Positions 24,889-36,782 of a DNA stretch of 64,000 nucleotides are shown in pieces. This stretch comes from Dirofilaria immitis. Its lineage: Eukaryota > Nematoda > Chromadorea > Rhabditida > Onchocercidae. The notes below the pieces were generated by a model. That model saw nothing but the letters and a program-made list of their open reading frames with translations, was not told the origin of the DNA and did not search any database. The stretch spans positions 1,404,001 through 1,468,000 of the forward strand of contig JAKNDB010000070.1 in assembly GCA_024305405.1 (NCBI GenBank), in the 5' to 3' direction. How positions within the stretch are numbered: position 1 is the first letter of the stretch; the number at the start of each line of letters is the position of its first letter. Position numbers and translations under genes: made by a program.

Positions 24889-27308
24889 TTATTCTAAACC
24901 ATAGATATGTTTAGCATTTGTCGTAGTAATATTAGCTACTTTTATCGGATCTTCATCCATATAAGCAGCAACTAATTCACAAATAGCCGCTAAAGCACAT
25001 GGTTCGTTTCTATTAAATGATGTGAATTTATGAAAATTTCTTGCTTCATCTGTAATACGACTACGAATTTCAGCTGGGATCTTCTTATCATCAATTTTGC
25101 AATACATAAAAGGTGCATCAGTTTCCAGTAAAAGTCTTTCTAATGGTACTATGCAATTACGCAAAGCGTACTTTATGCCGTCATCGCTCCGATCCTTCCA
25201 TAAAAACCTGTAACGAAAAAAACCAGTTTTTAGAAACATGCGATGGAAATCCTGGCATATTATGTCAATTTTAGGAGACATCTAACTTTATCATCTGAAA
25301 TACGCAAATGACAATGACATGAAAGACATTTCATAACAAAGAAAAATGAAATCAAAATGTAAACGTAAACTTGTTTATTTCCTAGGTGGAACTAATTGCA
25401 ATCGAATAAAGTTCAAATGAACAATGAATAGTAAATGATTTTATTTCCAACTCTGGCAAATTATGAATGCCACAGTGATTTCATAAGATTGAATAAAAAT
25501 GCAAGATTTCAATACAGCTATCTTTCTTTGCTTTTCTATTCTCCTCTTCGTAATATGCTTTTTCAATTTCGCATTTGCTGTCACAAATTGATGGAATAGT
25601 TGTTTTCTCTATTATTTCATAACAATTAATTAAAAAGCTAACCTGTCAATCCAATGTAACATCCCATCTTGATATATGCTTCAGCTTCTATAGCTTTACC
25701 CGTAAAACAATGTATAACAACTGGAGGTAAATGTTCCTTATGTCTGAAATAAATAATTTTTTTAATATAAATATGATTTTTGTTCCTTATTTTACAAAAA
25801 AAACTGCGGAAATGAAAATTGTGCGTATCTTCCAGAGGAATAAAAATGAAATTAAAGTAAAAGATATATTTATTATCATCAATAATGCCATGCATCAAAT
25901 CACCTGGTGAGAGCAGCAATCATATCTTGATGTGCATCTCTTTCGTGAATAAATAAAGGCTTTTTCAATTCACATGCTAGTTGAAGCTGTAATGAACAAA
26001 CATAATGAAAGGAATTATTGCAATAAAATTCGATCTTTTCGCTGATCTACGTTATCAAAAAAAAGTCAACTAAGTCTGTGTTGCTTGCAATAATTATTTA
26101 TTATTTAAACAACAAATTTATATTTGAATAGCAAAGCTATTTGGTGGCATATTTATCAGCTTGCTCAGATTAATAAATATAACTTCAGTTTTTATCTATG
26201 TGATCCTCTTAAAGACTTAGTTAAAATCATAACCTTAACCAAGGAAAAACTAATTATTTAGAAAATTTCGAATTTTCAAATTCCATTAATTTGAATATAG
26301 TTTAATATAAATTTATTGCTGATAGGATCAACAGAATATGAAGATTAAAAGAAATTAAATTAAAAATTTGACATTATGAATTTTGTTTATCTGATATCAT
26401 TCGCTATGAAACATGTGTTGAAACATTTTTAGAAGAATTAAAATTACATAAAATCCTATTAACACAGCTCAAAACAAACTCTAAATTCTCCGTGAGTAAC
26501 ATATACAGATATAAACGGATCAATTCTAAGCACCTGTTCATCGAAGACCAACCTTTGCTGGTCTTCTGGTGAAAAATTTCGATTAAAATCAAGGCCACAT
26601 TCACCTACAGCTACACAACCAGATTCATTGCATAATTTTTTCAGCTCATACATCGTAGAATCATCAAAATCTTTCGCATCATGAGGATGAATACCTTTAA
26701 AAATTTTATAATTATTTTGTCAAAAAAAACTAACAATATTTGTTAGTAAAAAAAAAATTTGTCAATTTATAATTCAATTAATTGCAGTATTTTATACTAT
26801 TAAAAAATAAAAACAGATCAGATATTTCTAATACCTGCTGTAAAAAAGAGAAAATTCGGGAATTGCTGTGCCAATTTTTTAGCCTCATTGCTTAGTTTTA
26901 TCGATGTTCCTGTAACCATTATTTTGCACAAACCTGAAAAAAAAATGAAACACAATGATTGCCAGCATTATAAATTTTAGTTATTTTCTCAATTCTTGTT
27001 ATCAAAATAATTATCAAAATTGCATCACACATCGACAATATCCTTTTCATTCATCACTAAACGAGTCGCAAAGAATAAACTGGTTGATTACTGATAATAG
27101 AACAAATAAGACAATAAAACTTCCAACTCTCGAAATACAAATATATTCTTTTATTGTCGTTTTATTTAACTTTATTTTTAATTCGATTAACAAATAGATG
27201 ACCTGCTTGTTTAGCTCTTTCAATAACTTCATTTAAATCATTCTGGAAGCTAGGATGGCCCAAATTAGCACCAATATCAATCAATTTATAACGAAGTTTG
27301 CTGCACAT
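24889..27308 (-). CDS. TatD-family metal-dependent deoxyribonuclease (TATDN1/CRN-2 type)
   Basis: A TIM-barrel hydrolase that cuts DNA; in nematodes a TatD homologue works in apoptotic DNA degradation. Six exons (minus): 27308-27203, 26933-26835, 26694-26534, 25986-25904, 25743-25643, 25207-24889, about 289 residues, the usual family size. It starts MCSKLRYKLIDIGANL. Metal and catalytic signatures occur in order: GECGLDF (about residue 104), FIHERDA, VIHCFTG, LLLETDAPF and FNRNEPC. The N-terminal DIGANL replaces the HxH of bacterial TatD, as in TATDN1-type enzymes. Five exons join in phase. The last needs one more T in the five-T run read at 25202-25206 so that GLTG continues as FLWKDRSDD. 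The gene is divergent from the LisH gene 1.2 kb away. Confidence 0.93.
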
Positions 27309-27419
27309 AATTTGATAACTATCTCATGCAAAATTATCTGAAATATTTTTTAAGAAAAAAGGGATAATAAATTAGAAACATATTTTTTCGGATTACTTTA
27401 TAAGCCAGAAATTAATACT

Positions 27420-27750
27420 ATAAATATTACTGCGAATTACTACCGCAATTGATTATTAGAAAATTACTGTGATAATAGGTCACTAGAAAATTACTGTGAT
27501 AAAAGACTATTACGGAATTACAGTAATAATGGGATCAAGCCAGAAAGTAATGGAATTATAAATATTTTTGCGGATTACTGTCGCAATAGATTATTAAAAA
27601 TTACTGTGATAATAAATTATTGTGGAATTACTGTGATAATAGATCATCAGAAAACTACTGTGATAAGAGATAAAGGGAATTACTGTAATAGTAGATCGTT
27701 AGAAAATTACTGTAACAATAAATCATTAGAAAAATCATCTTCACGCATAT
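27420..27750. repeat. Degenerate minisatellite with ATTACTGTGATAATAG units
   Basis: About a dozen imperfect units of 20-28 bp, such as AAATTACTGTGATAATAG followed by ATCATTAG. It lies upstream of the TatD start codon. Confidence 0.75.
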
Positions 27751-28204
27751 TTAAATTTAAAACTGATTTTATTGGAATAAAATTTGGCAATTTATAATAT
27801 TATCATTAATTCTTCGAAGAAAATTTTATTCTCTCACTCCCCATCATTATTAGCATTATAAAGCGTTACTCTCTAGTTCATCCTCTCAATCTTTATCCCC
27901 ATCCTCTATAATTACACTATATCTTCCACAAAACTAGTATTTCATATCATCCATTCACACATCAACTTCTTATCCCATCTCTTCATTCTTATCAATCTTT
28001 GTCATATCTAAAAATCACATGCTATTACAAAAATTTCTCTCGCATTCTTATTCCAAAAATGTTGTCAAAGCTATGCTCTCTCATTTTGATATGCCGAGGC
28101 AATTGCGCTGCAACAATTGTATCAAAGTGAGGCGCAGATTTAAAATTGCAGAATTTTTCGATTTTTTTAATCGTCGATTTGCTGCATGTGTTAGATTTTA
28201 GTTG

Positions 28205-28410
28205 ATCTATTTGTTGACGTACGTGATAGTCCGTTACGTAACGTAGCCTATCTCGACATTTTGAGTGATTACTTTTCTTTCGTTTTTGATATAATTATTT
28301 TTATGATCTCTTTGTTGACGTACGTGATAGTCCGTTACTTAACGTAACCCATCTCGATATTTTGGATGATTATTTTTCTTTCCTTTTTTGATATAAATTA
28401 CTTTTTTTTA
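28205..28410. promoter_or_regulatory. Duplicated 101-bp element with bZIP-like sites
   Basis: Two tandem copies share TTGACGTACGTGATAGTCCG and then GTTACGTAAC (28233-28242) or GTTACTTAAC (28334-28343). GTTACGTAAC is a perfect palindrome matching the PAR-bZIP/C-EBP type core TTACGTAA. TGACGT is a CRE half-site. The copies lie about 60-300 bp upstream of the LisH gene's first coding exon. The regulatory role is inferred from position and motif only. Confidence 0.5.
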
Positions 28411-28511
28411 AATAATTTCTTATGGAAGTAAGTTTTATCAAGTTTATTATATTTTTCCTTTCTTATCTTTCAGATATATTTACACAAAAACCGCCCTTTG
28501 GTAAGGGTGGA

Positions 28512-31500
28512 ATGGAATCAAATTCGGCAAACAACGATGTACGTAAAATGATAGATACACTTGTAGCTGGATATCTTGGCAGACAAAAAGTAATTGTATA
28601 ATTTATATTAGATATTATTAATCTGATATTATTGAAGACAGAATAATGTTATCGATAGTTTTTATTTATTATTTTAATTGTTCAATTCTTAGTATTACTA
28701 ATTTATTAACTTTGGCTGTTTTTATTTATTTTGATTTTTGTGATTTTATTTGATTTTTTTCATTTAAACATATAAATATATTGTTTTTACTAATTGAATC
28801 GAAATTTTGTTGAATTATTTTGCTTTGATATTATTTAATAGTTTATTTTTCATTTATGAAATATTTCTGATCTTTTCTCTCATACTTCTATTTTTGTTTT
28901 ATTCGCCAAATTGATATTCTTTAATCAATGAAAATGTTGAATGCTAATGATTGCATGTCTGTAATTTAGAATATCGCTTTCCTATATATTTTTCGAAAAA
29001 ATGAGGAATTCAAGGAAGCAAAGATGTCATCAAAGAGGACATATTTTCAAACATTATTCATCATTTTAGCTTATTAAATAACATTGCTATAATCATATAT
29101 TTCAGTATTGGGAATCGTTGAAATGCTTAGTGAATGAATCGTCAATTCTACATGCCGCACAATGTGGTGGAATGTCGATTATTTTGGGTGATACTGTGCA
29201 TGGAAAACACTTAGAAGAAATAATCATTGTATGTTTCTTCAATGATTTATTGATTTACAATAATTGGTGACCTGCATTGTGCAATCAATTAATTAGATAG
29301 TTTTTAACCACCTTTTTGTTTACTGGACAATTATCTTAATTGATTCCAAATGATCAGTGGTATCTTTTTACAGAATCAACTATTAATAAGAATCGATTAA
29401 ATGATATGCACTTATTTCTCTCTTTTTTGTTTCTGCCAGAATTATTCGACTTAAAATCCTTTTTTCAGCTATTTAGTGAATATGGTAATTTTGGTCTAAA
29501 TCCAGGCTTGCTTGATTTTGGAGTTAGATTGCGTGCACTTGCAAACGAATTTACGTCGCTGACAAATGCCAGTGCACATTGGTCCGATGCTCAAAAATTG
29601 CTTTATGGCAAACATTCAGCACCATCGTTGGTTTCTGTTTTTAAATTTATTTATAATTTTATTCAGGATAACGTAGTTTAGAATGGTTATAATTTCTGCA
29701 TTGAAATTGTGATATTGCTCCTTTTATATCAAAGTTAGACAGTACTTTTTTTTAATTATTTCAGGCGGAGTTGTTCACAGCAGTGTTTGTCAGTATCGAC
29801 CGGCGAATTAAATATATGTGGAACAAATCGAAATGTATTACCTGCCGTTAATGTCGATTCAACTACCAGTATTTCTAGCCAACATAGCAGTGGGTCGGCT
29901 TCTGCGAGAAGGTGTTAGAAATTCTTTTGTGATTCTCGCTCAGATTAATTTAATGTAGCTGAAGCTCCATAATATTTAAGTTAGGCAATGATCAGACATT
30001 AGAAAGCATTCTGCAATTATGAAGTATGTTGATATCAATTGTTCAATTCCATTTTTGATTTTCATTGTGTCTTCCTCAATCTGTGCATCTCTATTGTTGA
30101 ATTAATAATAATAATAATAAGGGTGGCCATGTAAAGTTCATCAGGTACTGATATCTCATGAATTAAACTCACAATGTCAGTCTTTATCCATTTAGTACTG
30201 AAGCTATTGGTAGTTTCTATTTATTGTTCCAATTGATTTTAATTCCCAGGAGCTAATTTTATACATATGGATTTGTAATTATGAAATGTTTGCAGAAAAT
30301 GCACCCAACCAGTGAGTATAAATACTAGACGACGGGAATTCATGAAAGAAGTGGTCGAACCCGTTGTGCATACAGCTCAACAGATTATTGACAATGGAAA
30401 TTGCAATACCACCGATCCGAATTCATCACTGTCTGCGGTATAAATTATCATTTCAGTTTCAGAATTTAGCTAAGTTTTTAAGAAAGCTGCACTTCTAATT
30501 TATTGCGCAGACGCATTTTATGCTCATTTCAACAAAAATTGGTTGGGAATTTCAATATTTTCATGTAGTTATCAATGATTACAATTGATGAAAGTGCTGT
30601 TGGTACATTGGATCGATGTATGGCACATGAAAATTTCGCTGAACTTATTGAAAGTATCGAAAAAGATTTTCCGGACGGCTTTTTCGATTCTTTTCCGAAT
30701 TCCGACAATACGGAGAGCTTTCATGAAGCGGTTTTTGAGGCTGTGTCATCGCAATCCAACGATGTTCAACAGGTTGCGATGTTCAGTAACAATCTACAGT
30801 TGTAAGACAGTCTTCATGGTTTATCCATTTATTGCTTTAACTCTTAGGAATCAAAAAGTGGATTTAATTTTTGGAATAAAGTGTTTGGATGGTATGGACA
30901 TTTCAATACCTTAATGTATAATGTAGACTAAACTAGGTAATACACTGATTTAATTAATGCTTCACATCTATGATAAATGAAGTAAAATCTAAGTACATTA
31001 CTGGTTAAAATTATCGTTATTGTTTTGTTTTATTAATTTTTTTTCTTCAGGAACATTTGAAAGAGGTCGACAGCCAAAATCTGTATAATATTCCGCATTC
31101 AGCGACAATCGGAGAATCAAAGCCACTGTGCTCTTCTACACCGACCAAACTCAAAACTCAGGAAAAATCTTCCGCAATGTCGGAAACTTCCGTAAGTTGT
31201 TGAAAAAGCATTTACGTTTTATTTTATTTTTTTATTTGAAAAACCATAATCATCTGCTTTAGAATTCAAATGTGTCAACTGTGAAAACTGAGTCTCGTCG
31301 CCTGCATTCAAAAGCTCCATGAAAGAAACAGGTGAAAATATTTTGTATATTTTCTAAAGTAAGAATTATTTTTGGAAATATTTTTAAAATAATAGATTTA
31401 GAATCTAAAATTTTGAAACGGAAATTTGAAATCCAAATGAACTCTTACTATTTGTCTTTATGTACATTTTTTGCACGTCTTTTCTAATTAATATTGTTTA

Positions 31501-34500
31501 CTTTCTACGTCAATTATTGTTATTTTTACTCAAAGTTGTAGGTTGTTGCTGAAAGCGCGATATTCAAAGATCGTGTTGAAGTAGAATGTCCTTATCTGCC
31601 TATTGAGGGAACTGAAAAAGAAGAAATTGATGCTGTTGGGCGAGATTTATTTTTTCTTCGAAGTCCTTTGACAATTCTTTTGATAAGACGAAAGCCGGAA
31701 AGATGGAAATATCTGCAGGTTGGAGAAAGCTTGCTGAGTTATGTGATGAGTCAAACAAGAAAACTGCAGAAAGTGAAGAACCGAATACAGCGAAAAAAAT
31801 GACAATTTAGAAACATGCCAATTGACGAACCAAAAACCAAAAGATAAAGGAATTAAATATCCGCCACCATCTTCTGTTGATTTAGAAATCAAAAGAAAAT
31901 TCGAAATGAACTTTGTACTCCCGTATCTGTTAATAATAATGCTGATGTTATCAGTCATCAAATGGAAAAATGTATAGAAGATAAAGGAATTGTAAAGAAT
32001 ACAAAATGCATTTCGAAATCATCCATAGAACGGGAAATTGAGCTATTGTTCGAGAATTCGGATGATCAGGGTTGTGGAAATTTAGGTATACAGAAGGGTG
32101 ATGGATGGAAAAATTCGAATTCTATTCGTAATACACCATCAATAGAAAATAGAAAGGAATCAGAATATAGGGATGAGATTTCAGGCGATGAAAATCTAAC
32201 TGTTGGATGTAGTGAACGTCGTAGTTCAATAAAATTTGTTGCAGATAAGAAAAAAGAAAGCATCAGAAACAGAAGTTAATAGGTAACGATTTTGTTGGTA
32301 ATTCGAAAATTTTAGTCGCTAAAAAAGACAGTTGGAAGAGACATATGTCAGTTCACCGGTACGAGATAATGGTGATAGTTCTATTGCTGGAAGTAGTCCC
32401 TGTATAAAGCAGCAGAGCAGTTCAAGAAGCAGGAGAAATTTAAAAGGCTCGAAGAAGATCGAATGGAAGCACGTGCAAATGCAGAAAAGAGAAAGAAGGA
32501 GAAGGAAATGTTGATGAAAAAGGAAAGAGAGGAAATCGAAAGACAAAAGCGTGAAGTTGAAGAAAAGGAGCTGAAAAGAGCAGCTGAAAGAGAACGAAAA
32601 AGGAGAGAGGCAGAAGAACGTGAGGCACGTGAGAAAGAACAGCGTGAAAAACGACGCAAAGAGCGTGAAGATCGTGAGAAATTGAAAAAATGAAAGAAAA
32701 GGAAGATAAGTTGAGTAGCAGTATTAATGTAAGAAGACAACGAGAGCGATCTAGGGATGGAAAATTAAAAAAGAGCCAAAAAGCTTTCTGCAATTGGATT
32801 CTAAGAATGATGATGCGAATGAAGCAAGCATTTTAGATAGATTATTTGGAGATGATGATGATTTGAAGCCTGTGACGAAAATTTCAGATAAAGAAGAAAT
32901 AAAAGAAAGTCTGAAGAAAGCCGCGCGAGGTAGTTTTTGTTTTTTTTTTTGTTTCGGCTTTCTTAAAGGGGAAAATTTTATATTGAAATCCAGTAAGTGC
33001 TACCTTTTTGTTTGCACTGAGTATTTCAGATCCTCATCTCAGAAATCTGTTGGAAAAATGAAACTTTCAAAAGACTTTCATTTGAAAGAGGATTGTCATG
33101 CAAAGAAGGAAAAATCAGAGCGTAGTACTGATATTAAAACAACAAAAAACGCAAAGGTATTTTTTTGTTTCCCCTTACGGTTCTACAGACAGCATCGTTT
33201 CATTACTTTAGTTGTTCCGGTAACTGGAGGCTAGTATTGTTTTGAATCGAGAAATCAATATTCATGAACAGATGATAGTTCGAAACAGCAAAATGGTACG
33301 TAGTTAGATTGTACGGTACTTTTTATTACTGTGTTACTTAGCTGTTATATCATTATCATGCTATTTAGCTATAGTACTATCACTCTATCATTTTCTATCA
33401 TGCTATTTAGTTGTCGTACTCTTTCTAAGTATTCAGTATTTAACTAAAGGATAAAGCTTATATTGAATTTTGAACCATCATTTGTTAGTTTTTTCTGATT
33501 CACTTTTTGTTTTATTTATTAAACCTATTTTTTTCTTTTAGGAAAGTGGCTTAAATCGACTTGATACACTAGATGATCTTTTTAATTGCCTCGCTACAAA
33601 GCCAGGTAGTTCATTTGTTTACGTTTTTTCCAATTATTTTGCCTCAAATTTTCCGATTTAAATTATATAATTTTTGTAATTTTTGCTTATAAGTGTGGAT
33701 ATGTCTTTTGCATGCAAACATATGTGTTAAGTTCTTGATCAGCTATTTTGCAAAATTGTTAATTTTTTCGGTACAAAAAATCAAATTTGTGCGAATAACC
33801 ATATTTTTAGGTACATCGCGAAAGGATGAAACAGATGTTATGGAGACTAAATCATACAAAAAAGTAGTGTCAGGAGTCAACAAAGGAAGGGAAAATTTGC
33901 TTGTTGGGGTGGACATTCAGCCAGAGGTCTTGCTTATTTATGATTTTTTTCTATTTTTGCTATTTGCATGTTTTCATGCACAAGCTTTTTCTTTATTATT
34001 CAAATTATAAGGTTAAGAGCTCCTTTGACAAGATCAGAAATATCTTTAGCAGAAATCAGCAAGAGATATGCTACTTTAAAATGACTCGCGAATCTTGGTA
34101 AGTGTAAAAAAGTCTTTTGTTATGCAATTTATTGAATCTTTTCTTACAGTTGGTATGGTATTAGAAAAGGCGACGCGTATACGAACGAAATATGAGCATG
34201 AGGAAAAACTAAAACAGGAATATCGGAAAGTGGAAGGTATGCGGCGTGGAACCAATTCATCTTCGGTAAGCTTTTTTATCTTATGCTGTGCTGCATAGAA
34301 AAGGATCTCTATTATATATTATCTATTATTTCACCACATTTTTCATTAATTTTTCTTTAAAAGAAGATAAATTTTTCATTCCGAGAGTATTTCTGGTATC
34401 GAATTTTCAAATCTGGAAAAAATTCTCGATTTATATTTACTTCTATTACTTTGATCTCTAATTTGAAACAATTTTCTCAATAAACAATATTTTTTATTAA

Positions 34501-35058
34501 ATATAAAAAAATGTATTTCGTATGAAATTTAAAAAATGAAAGCTATCAAAAAAAATGAAAATAAAATTTTTGTCCTTTTTATTTATTGAATTTTGGTATA
34601 ATATCTCTAATCTCATAGTCTTTTTTTAGGAGTACAACACACGCAAAAGAATTCTCGATTTACCGATTCCAAAAACGGATCTCTTATCACAACTGCTAAA
34701 ACCTAATACTTCACTGCATAATGATTCGTTACGACGGACTGTTTCGGCGAAAAATATTAGCAATTGTTCAGATTCAAATACATTGATATCTGCTTCGTCG
34801 AAAGTTCCAGTATTAGCGTCAAAATCTACAACAGCTATTTCTCCTTCTTTTCCAGGCACCAGTGAATCGAAATTGCTACATTGCAATGAATCATCTGATA
34901 TCGGCTCTTCAAGCATCCAAGCTAAAAAACCTCGTTTAGATATGGCAGCTATTGATGCCGTATTGCAAAGTTTACATGGTTTGGATAAAGCTTCTTCCTC
35001 TTCTTCTCCATCATTTTCTGCAGCTTCTGCTTCTGGGTCAGAACCGACATTGATATAA
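28512..35058 (+). CDS. LisH-domain nuclear protein resembling NPAT, with charged coiled-coil middle
   Basis: NPAT activates replication-dependent histone genes. Exons: 28512-28589, 29106-29228, 29469-29630, 29765-29911, 30296-30437, 30569-30772, 31051-31191, 31263-31331, 31542-32282, 32316-32929, 33030-33156, 33542-33605, 33811-33926, 34012-34097, 34150-34265, 34630-35058; about 1120 residues. The N-terminal DTLVAGYL...NESSILHA is LisH-like and, with the GKHLEEI segment, recalls the NPAT N-terminus. The middle (about 32410-32700) is a Lys/Glu/Arg-rich coiled coil (EKRKKEKEMLMKK). The C-terminus is Ser-rich after KKPRLDMAAIDAVLQ. Nine one-base gaps in A or T runs break the frame between 31646 and 33058. 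CCA-TGA at 31320 is an in-frame stop. The joins after exons 3, 13 and 14 are unresolved in phase. The gene itself is well supported; the NPAT identity is tentative. Confidence 0.6.
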
Positions 35059-36782
35059 GTTACAAAAATTTCGGTTCTTGAATTTATATGTTTAGCTTTT
35101 TATTCATTTTCTCTGTTGGTTTTAGTCGATTTTCTCTTACTTCCCGGAATAGTCGTTAATCTTGGATTTAAAGTTAAATAATTTATTTGATCAATCATCT
35201 ATCTCACTGTCACCGCAGTTCAAGAAATGCTCTGAAATAAACGGATATAACCGCATTGACTGGATTTAGTACGTGCCGTTAGTATAACTGTTAAATAGCA
35301 GTAATTAGTTAGAGCGACCATACATTTTGCTCATTTTTCGTTTGAGATAAATTTCATTCGTTTTGAATGCATAGGTTTGATTGTCTTATAATTTATTATA
35401 TTTATTCCTTTATGGATCGAATCCTTTTCATCTTATAGCTTCTTTCACCTACATACAGCTTTTATTTTACTTCAAATCTCAAATCTATTGAATTTGGTTA
35501 ATTATAAATATTCAGAACTGTAAAAAGTCGTTATTTTTAAATGTTTTTGGAAGATCATCAATTATCGTATTTTCAGTATTGCTCCGCCAAGTATTGCAAA
35601 CGAAATTAGTGTTAGTATGAATATTTTTTCCCCAATGTATATGATATAGATTTGATTCATATTTCGATTATTTAATGTTTTCCTCGTTTATTTCTATTAA
35701 TAGTTTGCTTCAAGTATTTCTTTGTGTAGATAATTTGTTTTAATCATTCGTTTTCACTCTTTCAACGCATTGTGATATTCTCAAGAAATGGGTATCTTTC
35801 TTCATTCTTCTTTCTTCGAATTCACTCTGATTTCATTTATTTCAATTAACTTATTAATAATGTGTTTCAGTGTTCAAATACTTTCATTTTCAGAATAAAA
35901 GTGTGTGGAAATTTCTTTCGTATTTTGTTTCTCCACAGAAACTTTCCAGAAAATGTTCAGTTATTTTTGCAATATACTTTTCTAAGTGTAAGAATTGTGA
36001 AATAAATATTTGACGAGCTCATAGAATATGCTTCTTTTATGTTCAAAATGAAAAACAAAAAGAAAAACAATTTTTCGATTCGAAAAGTTTAATATAAACA
36101 AATAAGTAAAAGATGATGATGATGGAATAAGTGGGTTTTTGTCGTCAGTATTATTGCATGATCGATAAATTGCTAAATTATGCTAAATGTTAACGTTGAA
36201 GTTAGTGTCATATATATGGCTCTCATCATCACTTTTCATGGTTAATAATAATTGCTTCAATAACATCATATCGAAAATAATCGGTCGTCTTTGCAGCAAT
36301 GATATAATACAAATATTGAATTCATCGATTCTCAAAATATGCGCCTTTCAAAGTATGTCTTTTCGAAGTATAAATTAAAATATATTTATTATGATATATT
36401 CAAAAAAAAAAAAAAAAAAAAGAAAGGAATTTGTCACTTACTTTGTTGGAGCACAAAATTTGTCACTTATATTGTTGTAGAATTATTCTCACAGAGCACT
36501 GTGCAAGTTAAATGATTTTAATATATATCATAAAAAGATTGAACAAGCTAGAAAAAATTACGGAAATTTAATCAGTTAGAATTTATCAGTATCAGAGAAT
36601 AAATTGATCGAAACAGTTATTATAGTTTTCTTCCTTTCTTTTTTTTTTTAATTTAAATCTAATCAAAACTAAGCTACAATTATATCGCTTAACTATTCCA
36701 TTGGTGGAAGATATAAATAAATTGATGAATCTTTGATTTAAATATTTTAGAGATAAGTGTGACTTTTTAGAAGAAAAAATTT
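35059..36782. other. Intergenic, including the LisH gene's 3' untranslated region
   Basis: AT-rich with T-rich tracts. AATAAA-type signals occur near 35235 and 36000 and could serve the upstream gene. A long A-run ends at about 36420. No gene is seen. A TTTTTAG acceptor lies just before the next start codon. Confidence 0.6.

Larger units (their letters stand above)
27309..28511. promoter_or_regulatory. Divergent intergenic region between the TatD and LisH genes
   Basis: Both genes read away from this 1.2-kb interval, so their promoters should lie here. It contains an ACTGTGATAA minisatellite, a C/T-rich stretch (27830-27990), a duplicated 101-bp element and a splice-acceptor-like TCTTTCAG at 28467-28474. 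That acceptor may be an SL trans-splice site for the plus-strand gene. A 60-codon open frame at 28019 resembles nothing and is not called. Confidence 0.55.

Noticed and set aside
28019..28201. 60-codon open frame upstream of the LisH gene
   Set aside because: No family resemblance and no splice phase linking it to the next exon. The LisH gene starts better at 28512.
32066..32793. Long minus-strand open frames rich in Ser and Phe
   Set aside because: They are the complement of the Lys/Glu-rich coiled-coil exon of the LisH gene.
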